Part shown: positions 1 through 5,563 of the stretch, piece by piece | Layout of the letters: every line of letters begins with the position of its first letter | Numbering within the stretch: the stretch's first letter is position 1 | NCBI GenBank assembly: GCA_030690755.1 | Contig: JAUYGA010000010.1 | Coordinates: 1-17,260 of the forward strand | DNA: 17,260 bases | DNA from: Nanobdellota archaeon | Lineage (GTDB): Archaea; Nanobdellota; Nanobdellia; Woesearchaeales; JAUYGA01 | Direction of reading: 5' to 3' | Position numbers and translations under genes: made by a program | The notes under the pieces: generated by a model | What the model was told of the DNA's origin: nothing | Database searches by the model: none | Seen by the model: only the letters and a program-made list of their open reading frames with translations

Positions 1-724
1 AACTGGACTTTCCCTTAATGAAGCGAGAGTGTACGAAGCGTTATTGAATCTAGGCGAAGTTAATGTAAATAAGATATCAATCAAATCAAAAGTTCATCGC
101 AGAAATGTGTATGATTCATTAAACAAGCTTATCGAAAAAGGCCTTTCTTCTGAGACATTCATCAAGGGAGAAAAATCATTCAAGGCCATTAATCCAGAAA
201 GACTGAAAGAAATCATAAAGGAAAAAGAAACCGCTCTTGACACATACCTTCCTGACATGAAAAAGCTCTACAAATCAGTTGAGCCTGAGGCAGAAGCATA
301 TTTCTTTCACGGAATTGAAGGATTCAAGAGCTATCTGCAACTAATTCTTGAACAAAAGCAGACCGTTTACTTTATGGGGGCTAAGGCATTTTGGCTTGAC
401 CCAAGATTGAAGCATTATCTCAGGCATTTTGACAAAGAAAGAAAAGCTCGAGGAATAAAATTTGTACACCTATTTGATTGTGAAGTAAGAAAGGATAAAC
501 CAGAAATACTAAAACTAGTCGGAAAACCATATAAGTTTCTTCCAAAAGAATACTCAAGCTTAACAGCAGTTGACATCTTCGGAGATTATGTAGTAACTTT
601 TGTAGGAGTCAAACCAGGACAATTAGATGAAGAGCCATTGCAATTTGTTCTCAAAAGCAAAACACTAGCAGATGGATACAGAAAATATTTTCAATTCATG
701 TGGGATAATTGCAAAGAAGAATAA
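1..724 (+). CDS. TrmB-family transcriptional regulator, 5' end outside window
   Basis: The frame is open from base 2 and reads TGLSLNEARVYEALLNLGE before any possible start, so the gene begins upstream of the window; the GTG at 29 is an internal Val codon, not the start. The N-terminal part is the TrmB winged helix (LSLNEARVYEALL, then HRRNVYDSLNKLIEKGL as recognition helix and wing). A short coiled segment follows (KEIIKEKETALDTYLPDM), then a C-terminal sensor-like region of the PLD-like TrmB type (YFFHGIEGFKSYL, VYFMGAKAFW). Family members bind DNA and usually respond to sugars or other small molecules; no ligand can be named here. It resembles the second TrmB protein at 12507-13262 in overall plan. 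The stop is TAA at 722-724, followed by 120 bp with the promoter of the next gene. Confidence 0.88.
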   Translation, partial: TGLSLNEARVYEALLNLGEVNVNKISIKSKVHRRNVYDSLNKLIEKGLSSETFIKGEKSFKAINPERLKEIIKEKETALDTYLPDMKKLYKSVEPEAEAYFFHGIEGFKSYLQLILEQKQTVYFMGAKAFWLDPRLKHYLRHFDKERKARGIKFVHLFDCEVRKDKPEILKLVGKPYKFLPKEYSSLTAVDIFGDYVVTFVGVKPGQLDEEPLQFVLKSKTLADGYRKYFQFMWDNCKEE

Positions 725-786
725 CATTCCTTTTAGATTATTTTTTCAGAAGCAAGGTTTCACTAAGCCAACAAATTCAAAAAAGA

Positions 787-809
787 AAGCTTTTTAAACA
801 AGTGCCAGT
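787..809 (+). promoter_or_regulatory. TATA box plus downstream element shared with the 3982 gene
   Basis: CTTTTTAAAC at 790-799 is a good archaeal TATA box and is followed directly by ACAAGTGCCAGT. The whole 23-bp block matches the reverse complement of 3995-4017 at 22 of 23 positions. The TATA centre near 795 puts transcription start near 821, giving a leader of about 24 nt with GAGG (835-838) ahead of the ATG at 845. The GTGCCAGT part lies between TATA and start site, where an archaeal repressor would act. Confidence 0.6.
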
Positions 810-844
810 CTTGCTATTCCCTTGAATAATTATAGAGGCTAAAC

Positions 845-1159
845 ATGCAACAAAACAATACACCAGCAACAGAAGACATTGGAGCTATAGCAAACAGCCT
901 ATCTACTGAGCTGATACATGCAGGTTTCTTATCCATTCGAGACTTAGATTTCAGAGCGCATAACGTTGAAGATTATGTTCATAAAGGCGATGCTCTCAAA
1001 CTGGCGGATAAAACAGGCAATATAACAGAATACCAAGTATTGGGTATAGATTCAAATGGAATTGCGCTAAAAAAAGATAATTCAAACCCATTCTATCTTA
1101 ATTCTGAAAACCTAAATAATTATCAAGGTTGGGCAATAGAACTGAAAGAGCGCAATTAA
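845..1159 (+). CDS. Hypothetical protein, 104 aa
   Basis: I do not recognise a family. The protein is soluble, with a polar Gln/Asn/Thr-rich start (MQQNNTPATED), a helical segment (IGAIANSLSTELIHAGFLS), and a second half of short beta-like stretches (DALKLADKTGNITEYQVLG, NGIALKK) that could form a small barrel. It has no Cys and no signal peptide. GAGG lies 6 bases ahead of the ATG, and a clear TATA box lies at about 50 bp. The promoter block is almost identical to that of the orphan gene at 3569-3982, so the two are probably co-regulated. It is a single-gene unit, convergent with the flavodoxin gene, with 30 bp between stops. Confidence 0.75.
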   Translation: MQQNNTPATEDIGAIANSLSTELIHAGFLSIRDLDFRAHNVEDYVHKGDALKLADKTGNITEYQVLGIDSNGIALKKDNSNPFYLNSENLNNYQGWAIELKERN

Positions 1160-1189
1160 ACTTTCAAAAATATCAGCAACAATTTACAT

Positions 1190-1699
1190 TCAATTCTTTT
1201 TCAGTTTAGAAACAAAATCCTCAACCTGCTTTGAGAACTTATCACTTATGACTTCTTTTGTCTTCAAAGCAATAACAGCAACAGGAGTTTTTCCAGATAG
1301 AGATTCCATCTCATCAAAAGTTTTCTCATCACCTGAACCACCCATTGTGCAAAAAAAAGCAAGCTTCTTTGAACCGCCTTTAGATCCATTGAATTTGTCT
1401 TTATTGTTTGTCAAAAAAGTCCTCACAGCAGGACACATGTTGAACGCCCAAATAGGAGTGCCCATAATAATAAGGTCATAATCATCAACATCATAACTCA
1501 TGTGGCGGATATCAGCCAATTTCCTAAGGGTAGCATCCCTGCCAGACAAAACATAACCAATAGCGCCATCGCGATTCTTAAGATCAATAATCTCCTCCTC
1601 ATCGCAAACAAGCGAGTCAGCAATAGCGCTGCCTAACTTTTTTGTAACACCACTCCTAGAATAATAAACAACCAATGCCTTTGTTGATTTGTCCTTCAT
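1190..1699 (-). CDS. Flavodoxin-like protein
   Basis: This is a 169-aa flavodoxin-fold protein expected to bind FMN and carry electrons or act as a small oxidoreductase. The phosphate-binding loop is YYSRSGVTKKLG near residues 12-23, after the strand KALVV. The second FMN-contact region is MGTPIWAFNMCPAVRTFL, and the third is FFCTMGGSGDEKTFDEM, typical of the flavodoxin_5/FldA-like group. A frame-compatible TTG exists two codons earlier (1705), but the ATG at 1699 is preferred because the TATA box (1721-1730) is centred 26 bp upstream, which gives a leaderless mRNA. Another ATG at 1707-1709 is in a different frame. The redox partner is unknown. Confidence 0.88.
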   Translation of the reverse strand: MKDKSTKALVVYYSRSGVTKKLGSAIADSLVCDEEEIIDLKNRDGAIGYVLSGRDATLRKLADIRHMSYDVDDYDLIIMGTPIWAFNMCPAVRTFLTNNKDKFNGSKGGSKKLAFFCTMGGSGDEKTFDEMESLSGKTPVAVIALKTKEVISDKFSKQVEDFVSKLKKN

Positions 1700-1720
1700 T
1701 TTCAAACATCACCAAATTTG

Positions 1721-1730
1721 AAATATAAAC
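1721..1730 (-). promoter_or_regulatory. TATA box of flavodoxin gene
   Basis: On the minus strand this reads GTTTATATTT, centred about 26 bp upstream of the ATG at 1699. Transcription should start at or next to the start codon. Confidence 0.55.
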
Positions 1731-1759
1731 TTTTCAAACTAAACAATCAAACCAAACCT

Positions 1760-2017
1760 TCAATCAACCCACTTTATCCTATAGAATTCATATTTAGTGG
1801 CGATAAGGATTATGTCAACAAGCCACCAGATGCCAAAACCGCCAATAGTAAACAGCTTAAGAAGACCTGTGCCAACCTTACCAAGAATAAAACGGTCAAC
1901 ACCAAAAACCCCAAAAACAATAGACATAATCAGAACAAGAGTCCAATTTACATTCTTAACTCTACCTGAATCCTTTTTTTTGAATCGTTTTGAAATCGCT
2001 CTTGAAGATTTGACCAT
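1760..2017 (-). CDS. TM2-domain membrane protein
   Basis: This 85-aa protein has a basic N-terminus (SSRAISKRFKKKDSGRVK) and then a TM2 domain: a first membrane helix (VNWTLVLIMSIVFGVFG), the conserved VDRFILGKVGTGLLKLFT turn with the Asp-Arg-Phe signature, the GGFGIWW motif and a second helix (LVDIILIATK). TM2 proteins are small two-helix membrane proteins of poorly defined role. The basic N-terminus probably stays in the cytoplasm. Its own TATA box lies 27 bp ahead of the ATG, so the mRNA is probably leaderless. It lies 60 bp upstream of the flavodoxin gene on the same strand, but that gene also has its own promoter. Confidence 0.88.
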   Translation of the reverse strand: MVKSSRAISKRFKKKDSGRVKNVNWTLVLIMSIVFGVFGVDRFILGKVGTGLLKLFTIGGFGIWWLVDIILIATKYEFYRIKWVD

Positions 2018-2039
2018 TGATAAACTAAAACAAATCTAG

Positions 2040-2050
2040 TATTTAAATTT
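2040..2050 (-). promoter_or_regulatory. TATA box of TM2 gene
   Basis: The segment ATTTAAAT at 2041-2048 is symmetrical and centred about 27 bp from the ATG at 2017. Confidence 0.5.
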
Positions 2051-2126
2051 ATTTATATTTGAGATTAACTGACTTGCGCAAATTGATGCCCGCTGCGTTT
2101 TGGATAAACCCAAAAACTTCAAAACC

Positions 2127-2190
2127 TTTATAACTGAAAAGTCATTACTTTGGCGCATATAAGTCTATTTAAGTCTATTAAAATAGGGGG
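2127..2190 (+). promoter_or_regulatory. Thymidylate synthase leader: TATA box, tandem 10-bp repeat, G5 ribosome binding site
   Basis: TTTATAA at 2127-2133 would give a start near 2156. Two perfect tandem copies of TAAGTCTATT follow at 2160-2169 and 2170-2179, exactly one helical turn apart. GGGGG at 2186-2190 lies 4 bases before ATG 2195 and decides the start, since the frame itself is open further upstream to 2150. Unlike most genes here, this one has a real 5' leader. Confidence 0.55.
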
Positions 2191-2194
2191 AAAT

Positions 2195-3286
2195 ATGCAA
2201 ATCATAAAAATCGGCAAAGACAAAGTCCTGAACAAAGACATAATCAAGATAACCTACAAAGGGACAGAAATACCTGGACTGCAGCTATTCAACACAAGCG
2301 ATGTAATTGTTGGAAATCCTAACTCAAATATTGCAATGGCTTTTGCATATACCTGGAAAGAAGATTCTGCGCCAAAACAAATAAGACAATACATGCAAAG
2401 ACTTTCAAATTACAATTATCTAACTGGGCTATGGAGAACAACAAACGGAGCAAAATATGTATTCTCAAATATCTTAGCAAACCCCAATGTCAATAAACTA
2501 GTCATAATTGTTTTCAACCACAAAGACAATGGGCATCTGCTCGCAGAAGCGCTGACAAAATTCTGGCTGAATGGAATCAACGAGAATGGCATAATAATAG
2601 ACAGCAAATCACCCAATCCTAAATTTGAGCAAGTTCCTACCGACGGTCTTGAAAGAATGCGAAAACAATGCGACCTGATTGTGATAAGAAATGTAGAAGA
2701 AAATGAAAAAGGCCTTGAGAAAATAGAAAAAATCGCGAGAGCATGCATACAAGAACCTGAAAATTCCGCGTCTCCAGAACTTCTTGGAATAGACTATTAT
2801 TCCAATTATGGAATGAAAAAAATATATGATGATGGAGCAAGATTCAGCGAACCTATAAACATTGATTTAAGCGGAACAGCAAGAAAAGTCGAGTACCAAC
2901 ACCGAGAAATAACAACAGCAATCGGACAATCAATACAAGCGCAAGATCTTGAAGAAGCGCATGAATCAATAGCTGCATTCATCTTTGAAAACGGACACAC
3001 TTTAGTCGACCAAAGAAACATAATAACAATAGAATGCAGATCAATCAGCGTGACAATAATGGATGCCCTCAAAAAAATGCCCGATGGATTTTCCAAAAAC
3101 TATATTGAAAGATATGTTGATGAATTCATCAACGGACTTGGAGAGAACTTAGATGAATTTGTTTATACTTACAATAACAGAATATTCAAAAAATGGGATA
3201 ATCAATATGAAAAAAATAACAGAACTTTTGAAAAACCATCCGACAACAAGACGCGCATTGATATCCTTATGGGACCCAAAAAATGA
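2195..3286 (+). CDS. Thymidylate synthase, N-terminal part, with MtrA/DUF4346-like domain (frame broken near the C-terminus)
   Basis: Residues about 36-170 resemble the DUF4346/MtrA-type pterin-binding fold: VIVGNPNSNIAMAF, then VFSNILANPNVNKLVIIV, GHLLAEALTKFWLNGINENG, and a following FEQVP segment. From about residue 250 the protein follows archaeal thymidylate synthase (EEAHESIAAFIFENG, LVDQRNIITIECRSISVTI, FVYTYNNRIFKKWDNQ). After WDNQYEK the family sequence continues in another frame (3207-3554); this frame runs on as unrelated residues to a stop at 3286. Removing one A from the A7 run at 3210-3216 gives one 452-aa protein. The enzyme makes dTMP from dUMP in the cytoplasm. The start is ATG 2195 with G5 ahead of it. 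The MtrA-like domain may bind a folate or methanopterin cofactor; that is inference. Confidence 0.8.
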   Translation: MQIIKIGKDKVLNKDIIKITYKGTEIPGLQLFNTSDVIVGNPNSNIAMAFAYTWKEDSAPKQIRQYMQRLSNYNYLTGLWRTTNGAKYVFSNILANPNVNKLVIIVFNHKDNGHLLAEALTKFWLNGINENGIIIDSKSPNPKFEQVPTDGLERMRKQCDLIVIRNVEENEKGLEKIEKIARACIQEPENSASPELLGIDYYSNYGMKKIYDDGARFSEPINIDLSGTARKVEYQHREITTAIGQSIQAQDLEEAHESIAAFIFENGHTLVDQRNIITIECRSISVTIMDALKKMPDGFSKNYIERYVDEFINGLGENLDEFVYTYNNRIFKKWDNQYEKNNRTFEKPSDNKTRIDILMGPKK

Positions 3287-3554
3287 TTCGCAAAACGACA
3301 ACGCGCCCTGCCTTGACTTCATATGGTGCGTCGTCAGAAACAACAAACTCGAATATCATGTAGTCTACAGAAGCCACCATTTAGCGACTGTAACAAGAGA
3401 AGGAAAACTAATGAAAGGAGAAGGCGCGTTTGTGCCAAACATATACGCAATAGCGACAATGCAAGAAAAAATGGCCAATGAGTTAGGAATTGAACGCGGC
3501 CCATTAGTCTTGACAGATTTCTCAGGACATCTTTATGTCAGCGATATTAAATAA
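3207..3554 (+). CDS. Thymidylate synthase, catalytic C-terminal part
   Basis: This frame carries the catalytic half of thymidylate synthase. From the ATG at 3207 it has PTTRRALISLWDPKND, then NDNAPCLDF with nucleophile Cys35, KLEYHVVYRSHHL with the phosphate-binding Arg (55), FVPNIYA with the dUMP-binding Asn (78), and SGHLYVSDI with the conserved His and Tyr (108, 110). Where E. coli ThyA has Asp169 after Arg-Ser-Cys, this protein has His (RSHH), and a roughly 12-residue insert (TREGKLMKGEG) precedes the Asn motif. The ATG at 3207 could allow separate translation, but only a weak GGGA lies upstream, and continuity with the preceding frame is more likely. It is 14 bp from the convergent gene at 3569. 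Confidence 0.82.
   Translation: MKKITELLKNHPTTRRALISLWDPKNDSQNDNAPCLDFIWCVVRNNKLEYHVVYRSHHLATVTREGKLMKGEGAFVPNIYAIATMQEKMANELGIERGPLVLTDFSGHLYVSDIK
3209..3216 (+). other. thyA: Frame break in thymidylate synthase (A7 run)
   Basis: The sequence TATG followed by seven A and TAAC lies where the thymidylate synthase reading must change frame. With six A the frames join as NQYEKITELLKNHPTTRRAL, which fits the family. With seven A the first frame runs on for 25 codons and stops at 3284-3286. The cause may be a sequencing error, a true mutation, RNA polymerase slippage on the A run, or a +1 ribosomal shift; the sequence alone cannot decide. Confidence 0.7.
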
Positions 3555-3568
3555 AAAAAGCTCACAAA

Positions 3569-3982
3569 TCAAAGATTAGAACAATCAATCACATTCACTT
3601 TTACTCCTGCATCTTTGAGAACAACATTCAAATAAAGACTATCAACAATCCCAGCATAATGCGCAGTGGTTCCTGCAACAATAGGATGAAGTTTTAAACC
3701 CAGAACTTCCTCGGGATCATTAAATCTTCTTCCTTTCAATGTAAAAACCTCTGTGATGCCATAATCTTTAAGATGTTCTTCAAAATCCTCCTCAGGCAAC
3801 ATTTGTTCAGAAACTAAAGAGCCATTTGATACTTTCATCAAAACTACTGAATGAGGCAAACCTCTACAGGAATAACCAAACAAAAAATATTTGCCCTCTA
3901 AACTGGCAACATCCTTCCTGTTTTGATTATCGAAATCCCTGCTAGCGGGTCCAGTAAAAACCTCGTCGATTGTAATTGCCAT
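3569..3982 (-). CDS. Hypothetical protein, 137 aa
   Basis: I do not recognise a family. It is a soluble alpha/beta protein with no signal peptide or membrane segment. Visible stretches are GKYFLFGYSCRGLPHSVVLM (strand-turn-strand with a Cys), EEDFEEHLKDYGITEVF, HPIVAGTTAHYAGIVDSLYL with two His, and a C-terminal VKVNVIDCSNL. It sits between thymidylate synthase and thymidylate kinase but on the opposite strand, so a shared pathway is only a guess. Its TATA box is 26 bp from the ATG (leaderless), and the promoter block is nearly identical to that of the 845-1159 gene. That shared control, rather than position, is the best clue to its role. Confidence 0.75.
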   Translation of the reverse strand: MAITIDEVFTGPASRDFDNQNRKDVASLEGKYFLFGYSCRGLPHSVVLMKVSNGSLVSEQMLPEEDFEEHLKDYGITEVFTLKGRRFNDPEEVLGLKLHPIVAGTTAHYAGIVDSLYLNVVLKDAGVKVNVIDCSNL

Positions 3983-3994
3983 GAAATTTGAAAA

Positions 3995-4017
3995 ACTGGC
4001 ACTTGTTTATAAAGCTT
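3995..4017 (-). promoter_or_regulatory. TATA box plus element shared with the 845 gene
   Basis: On the minus strand it reads CTTTATAAAC then AAGTGCCAGT. It matches 787-809 at 22 of 23 bases; the only difference lies inside the TATA box. The TATA centre near 4009 predicts a start at the ATG (3982). The GTGCCAGT part lies between TATA and start. Confidence 0.6.
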
Positions 4018-4061
4018 CTTATTTTTGACCGATTTTGCACTACCGGCCAATAAAAACAAAA

Positions 4062-4070
4062 TCTATAAAT
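4062..4070 (+). promoter_or_regulatory. TATA box of tmk
   Basis: TCTATAAAT lies 26-28 bp upstream of ATG 4094. This supports a leaderless start at 4094 and argues against the in-frame TTG at 4025, which lies upstream of the TATA box. Confidence 0.55.
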
Positions 4071-4093
4071 ATCAAAGGGGATTAAGAAGCAAA

Positions 4094-4705
4094 ATGACCA
4101 AAAATTCCGGCAATTCCGGCAAATTCATAGCATTCGAGGGCCTTGACGGCTCAGGATCAAGCACACAAGTCAACATGCTGGCAGACTACTTTTCTAAGAA
4201 AGGGATAAAAGCGCATGCCACAAAAGAACCTACAAATAACCTGATAGGCGGACTTATAAGAGGACAATTAACAAACCACTGGAAAAGCAGCCAGATATGT
4301 TTCCAGCTATTATTTTCAGCAGACCGAGCTCATCACTTAGAAACTGAAATTGAGCCATCGCTTTCAAAAGGCAATGTTGTGATAACAGACAGATACATGT
4401 ACTCGACATTTGCATTCGGACCAGTAGAAGGACCTGATATGGAATGGCTCGAACAGATAAATTCGAAGTTCAGAAAACCAGACCTTACAATACTCCTTAA
4501 GGTTCCTCCAAAAGAATGCGTGAAAAGAATAGATGCCAGCAGACACAATATAGAACTGTTTGAGAAAGAAGACAAGCTGACAAAAGTATGGGCAAACTAC
4601 GAGAAGATTGCAAAAAAATATCCCAACATCATAATCATCGACGGCAACAGACAAAAAGAAGACATACATAAAGACATAATCAATGAAGTTGAAAAGATAA
4701 TCTGA
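4094..4705 (+). CDS. tmk: Thymidylate kinase (dTMP kinase)
   Basis: This 203-aa enzyme phosphorylates dTMP to dTDP with ATP in the cytoplasm, the step after thymidylate synthase. The P-loop is FEGLDGSGSSTQ (residues 14-25): the fold signature is complete, but the usual Walker A Lys is Ser22. Further family marks are SADRAHH (77-82), the DRY motif VVITDRYMYST with Asp99-Arg100, KPDLTILLKVP, and a LID-like segment ending NIELFEKEDKLTKVWANYEKI. The length is normal for the family. Some Tmk proteins in other lineages also lack the Lys, so activity is still likely. It is convergent with the small gene at 4708-4818, with only 2 bp between stops. Confidence 0.92.
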   Translation: MTKNSGNSGKFIAFEGLDGSGSSTQVNMLADYFSKKGIKAHATKEPTNNLIGGLIRGQLTNHWKSSQICFQLLFSADRAHHLETEIEPSLSKGNVVITDRYMYSTFAFGPVEGPDMEWLEQINSKFRKPDLTILLKVPPKECVKRIDASRHNIELFEKEDKLTKVWANYEKIAKKYPNIIIIDGNRQKEDIHKDIINEVEKII

Positions 4706-4707
4706 AA

Positions 4708-4818
4708 CTACAAATCTGATTTCTTCTTCTCCTCTTTTTTCTCCTCATCACCAAAAGAATCAAGCGTAGAATTCTTAATTATTGTCTTATAACTTATCTT
4801 ATTGTTTCCATTCACCAT
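4708..4818 (-). CDS. Small charged protein, 36 aa, downstream of dUTPase
   Basis: A short reading frame on the minus strand starts at ATG 4816-4818 and ends at TAG 4708-4710. Directly upstream is AAAGGTGATTAAG before the ATG, an excellent match to the archaeal Shine-Dalgarno GGTGAT with good spacing; this is the main reason to call it. The product begins MVNGNNKISYKTIIKNS and ends in an acidic/basic tail (GDEEKKEEKKKSDL). It has no Cys, no membrane segment and no recognised family. It lies 75 bp after the dUTPase stop on the same strand, so it is probably the last gene of that transcript. Confidence 0.5.
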   Translation of the reverse strand: MVNGNNKISYKTIIKNSTLDSFGDEEKKEEKKKSDL

Positions 4819-4893
4819 CTTAATCACCTTTTTTTATTCCTTTTTCTTTTTTTGATTTTTAACAGAGACAGCACAGCACCTCTTTTTTTACTT

Positions 4894-5316
4894 TTATTCC
4901 AAACCTGTGCTACCAAAACCTCTTTCTCCTCGCGCAGTATCATCAAGATCAGTCTCTTCAAAATCAACCCTTACAATCGGCTGGATCAACATCTGAGCAA
5001 CTTTTGTCTGCTTTTTAATCTGAATTGGATCTTTTCCCAAATTTTTGACAAGGATACCTATCTCGCCGCGATAACCAGAATCAACAACTCCACCCATAGT
5101 CTTCAGACCATTTTTTGATGCCAATCCTGATTTGTCCCAGATAAGACCGACATGACCCTCTGGAATCGCAAGCCTAATACCTGTAGGGACAAGTGCTCGC
5201 TCAAAAGAATTCAAGACAATATCTTCGCAAGCATACAAATCAAAACCAGCATCGCCTACATGAGAATACTTAGGAATGATTGCATCAGGCCTTGATTTCT
5301 GAATCTTGACTTTCAT
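4894..5316 (-). CDS. dut: dUTP diphosphatase (dUTPase)
   Basis: This 140-aa homotrimeric-type dUTPase hydrolyses dUTP to dUMP and pyrophosphate, keeping uracil out of DNA and supplying dUMP to thymidylate synthase. All five motifs are present: 1 DAGFDLYA (22-29), 2 DKSGLA (61-66), 3 GGVVDSGYRGEIGI (75-88, with Asp79 and Tyr82), 4 KVAQMLIQPI (105-114), and 5 RGERGFGSTG (129-138). Length and motif spacing are standard. A G7 run lies 10 bases upstream of the ATG and may serve as ribosome binding site. The likely TATA box at 5394-5404 predicts a leader of about 57 nt. Confidence 0.96.
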   Translation of the reverse strand: MKVKIQKSRPDAIIPKYSHVGDAGFDLYACEDIVLNSFERALVPTGIRLAIPEGHVGLIWDKSGLASKNGLKTMGGVVDSGYRGEIGILVKNLGKDPIQIKKQTKVAQMLIQPIVRVDFEETDLDDTARGERGFGSTGLE

Positions 5317-5393
5317 AGAAGATAAACCCCCCCAAAAAAAACAATTTCATGAATAATTTTTCATTTTCGTCTTGAAAATAGAATGCATCAGGT

Positions 5394-5404
5394 ATTTATA
5401 AATT
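5394..5404. promoter_or_regulatory. Symmetrical TATA box between dut and inverted-repeat element
   Basis: TATTTATAAAT can be read in either direction. Leftward it gives a dut start near 5373. Rightward it gives a start near 5425, inside the left arm of the 5418-5549 inverted repeat, which could then be transcribed as a folded RNA. Confidence 0.4.
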
Positions 5405-5417
5405 GAACGAAAATACC

Positions 5418-5549
5418 TATGTGCATAGCATCTTCAAAATTCTCTACGGAAAAGTTAATGGAGCTATTTCCCCGTAGGGGGCATCCCCCAATAACGCTCG
5501 TCGCTGTTTTTTATTAGTAGAATTTTGACCTTAGGATGCTATGCACATA
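5418..5549. repeat. 132-bp inverted-repeat element with nested hairpins (MITE-like)
   Basis: The perfect 15-bp arms TATGTGCATAGCATC (5418-5432) and GATGCTATGCACATA (5535-5549) close the element. Inside them CAAAATTCT (5435-5443) pairs with AGAATTTTG (5519-5527). Further in lie CTACGG/CCGTAG (5444-5449/5472-5477) and GGGGG-cat-CCCCC (5477-5489); these compete for bases. Outside the arms are near-identical 9-mers, CGAAAATAC (5408-5416) and CGGAAATAC (5550-5558), which look like a target-site duplication with one change. A T6 run at 5507-5512 could end a rightward transcript. No protein is encoded. Confidence 0.7.
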
Positions 5550-5563
5550 CGGAAATACAAATT

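Noticed and set aside
29..31. GTG as start of the first TrmB gene.
   Set aside because: The frame continues upstream with typical TrmB residues (TGLSLNEAR), so the real start is outside the window.
1718..2039. Two plus-strand frames opposite the TM2 gene.
   Set aside because: They are antisense shadows of a gene with a clear TM2 domain, and their composition is not protein-like.
3153..3206. Upstream TTG start for the catalytic thymidylate synthase part.
   Set aside because: The residues from 3153 to 3206 are a shadow of the first frame (YTYNNRIFKKWDNQ), which is the family-like reading.
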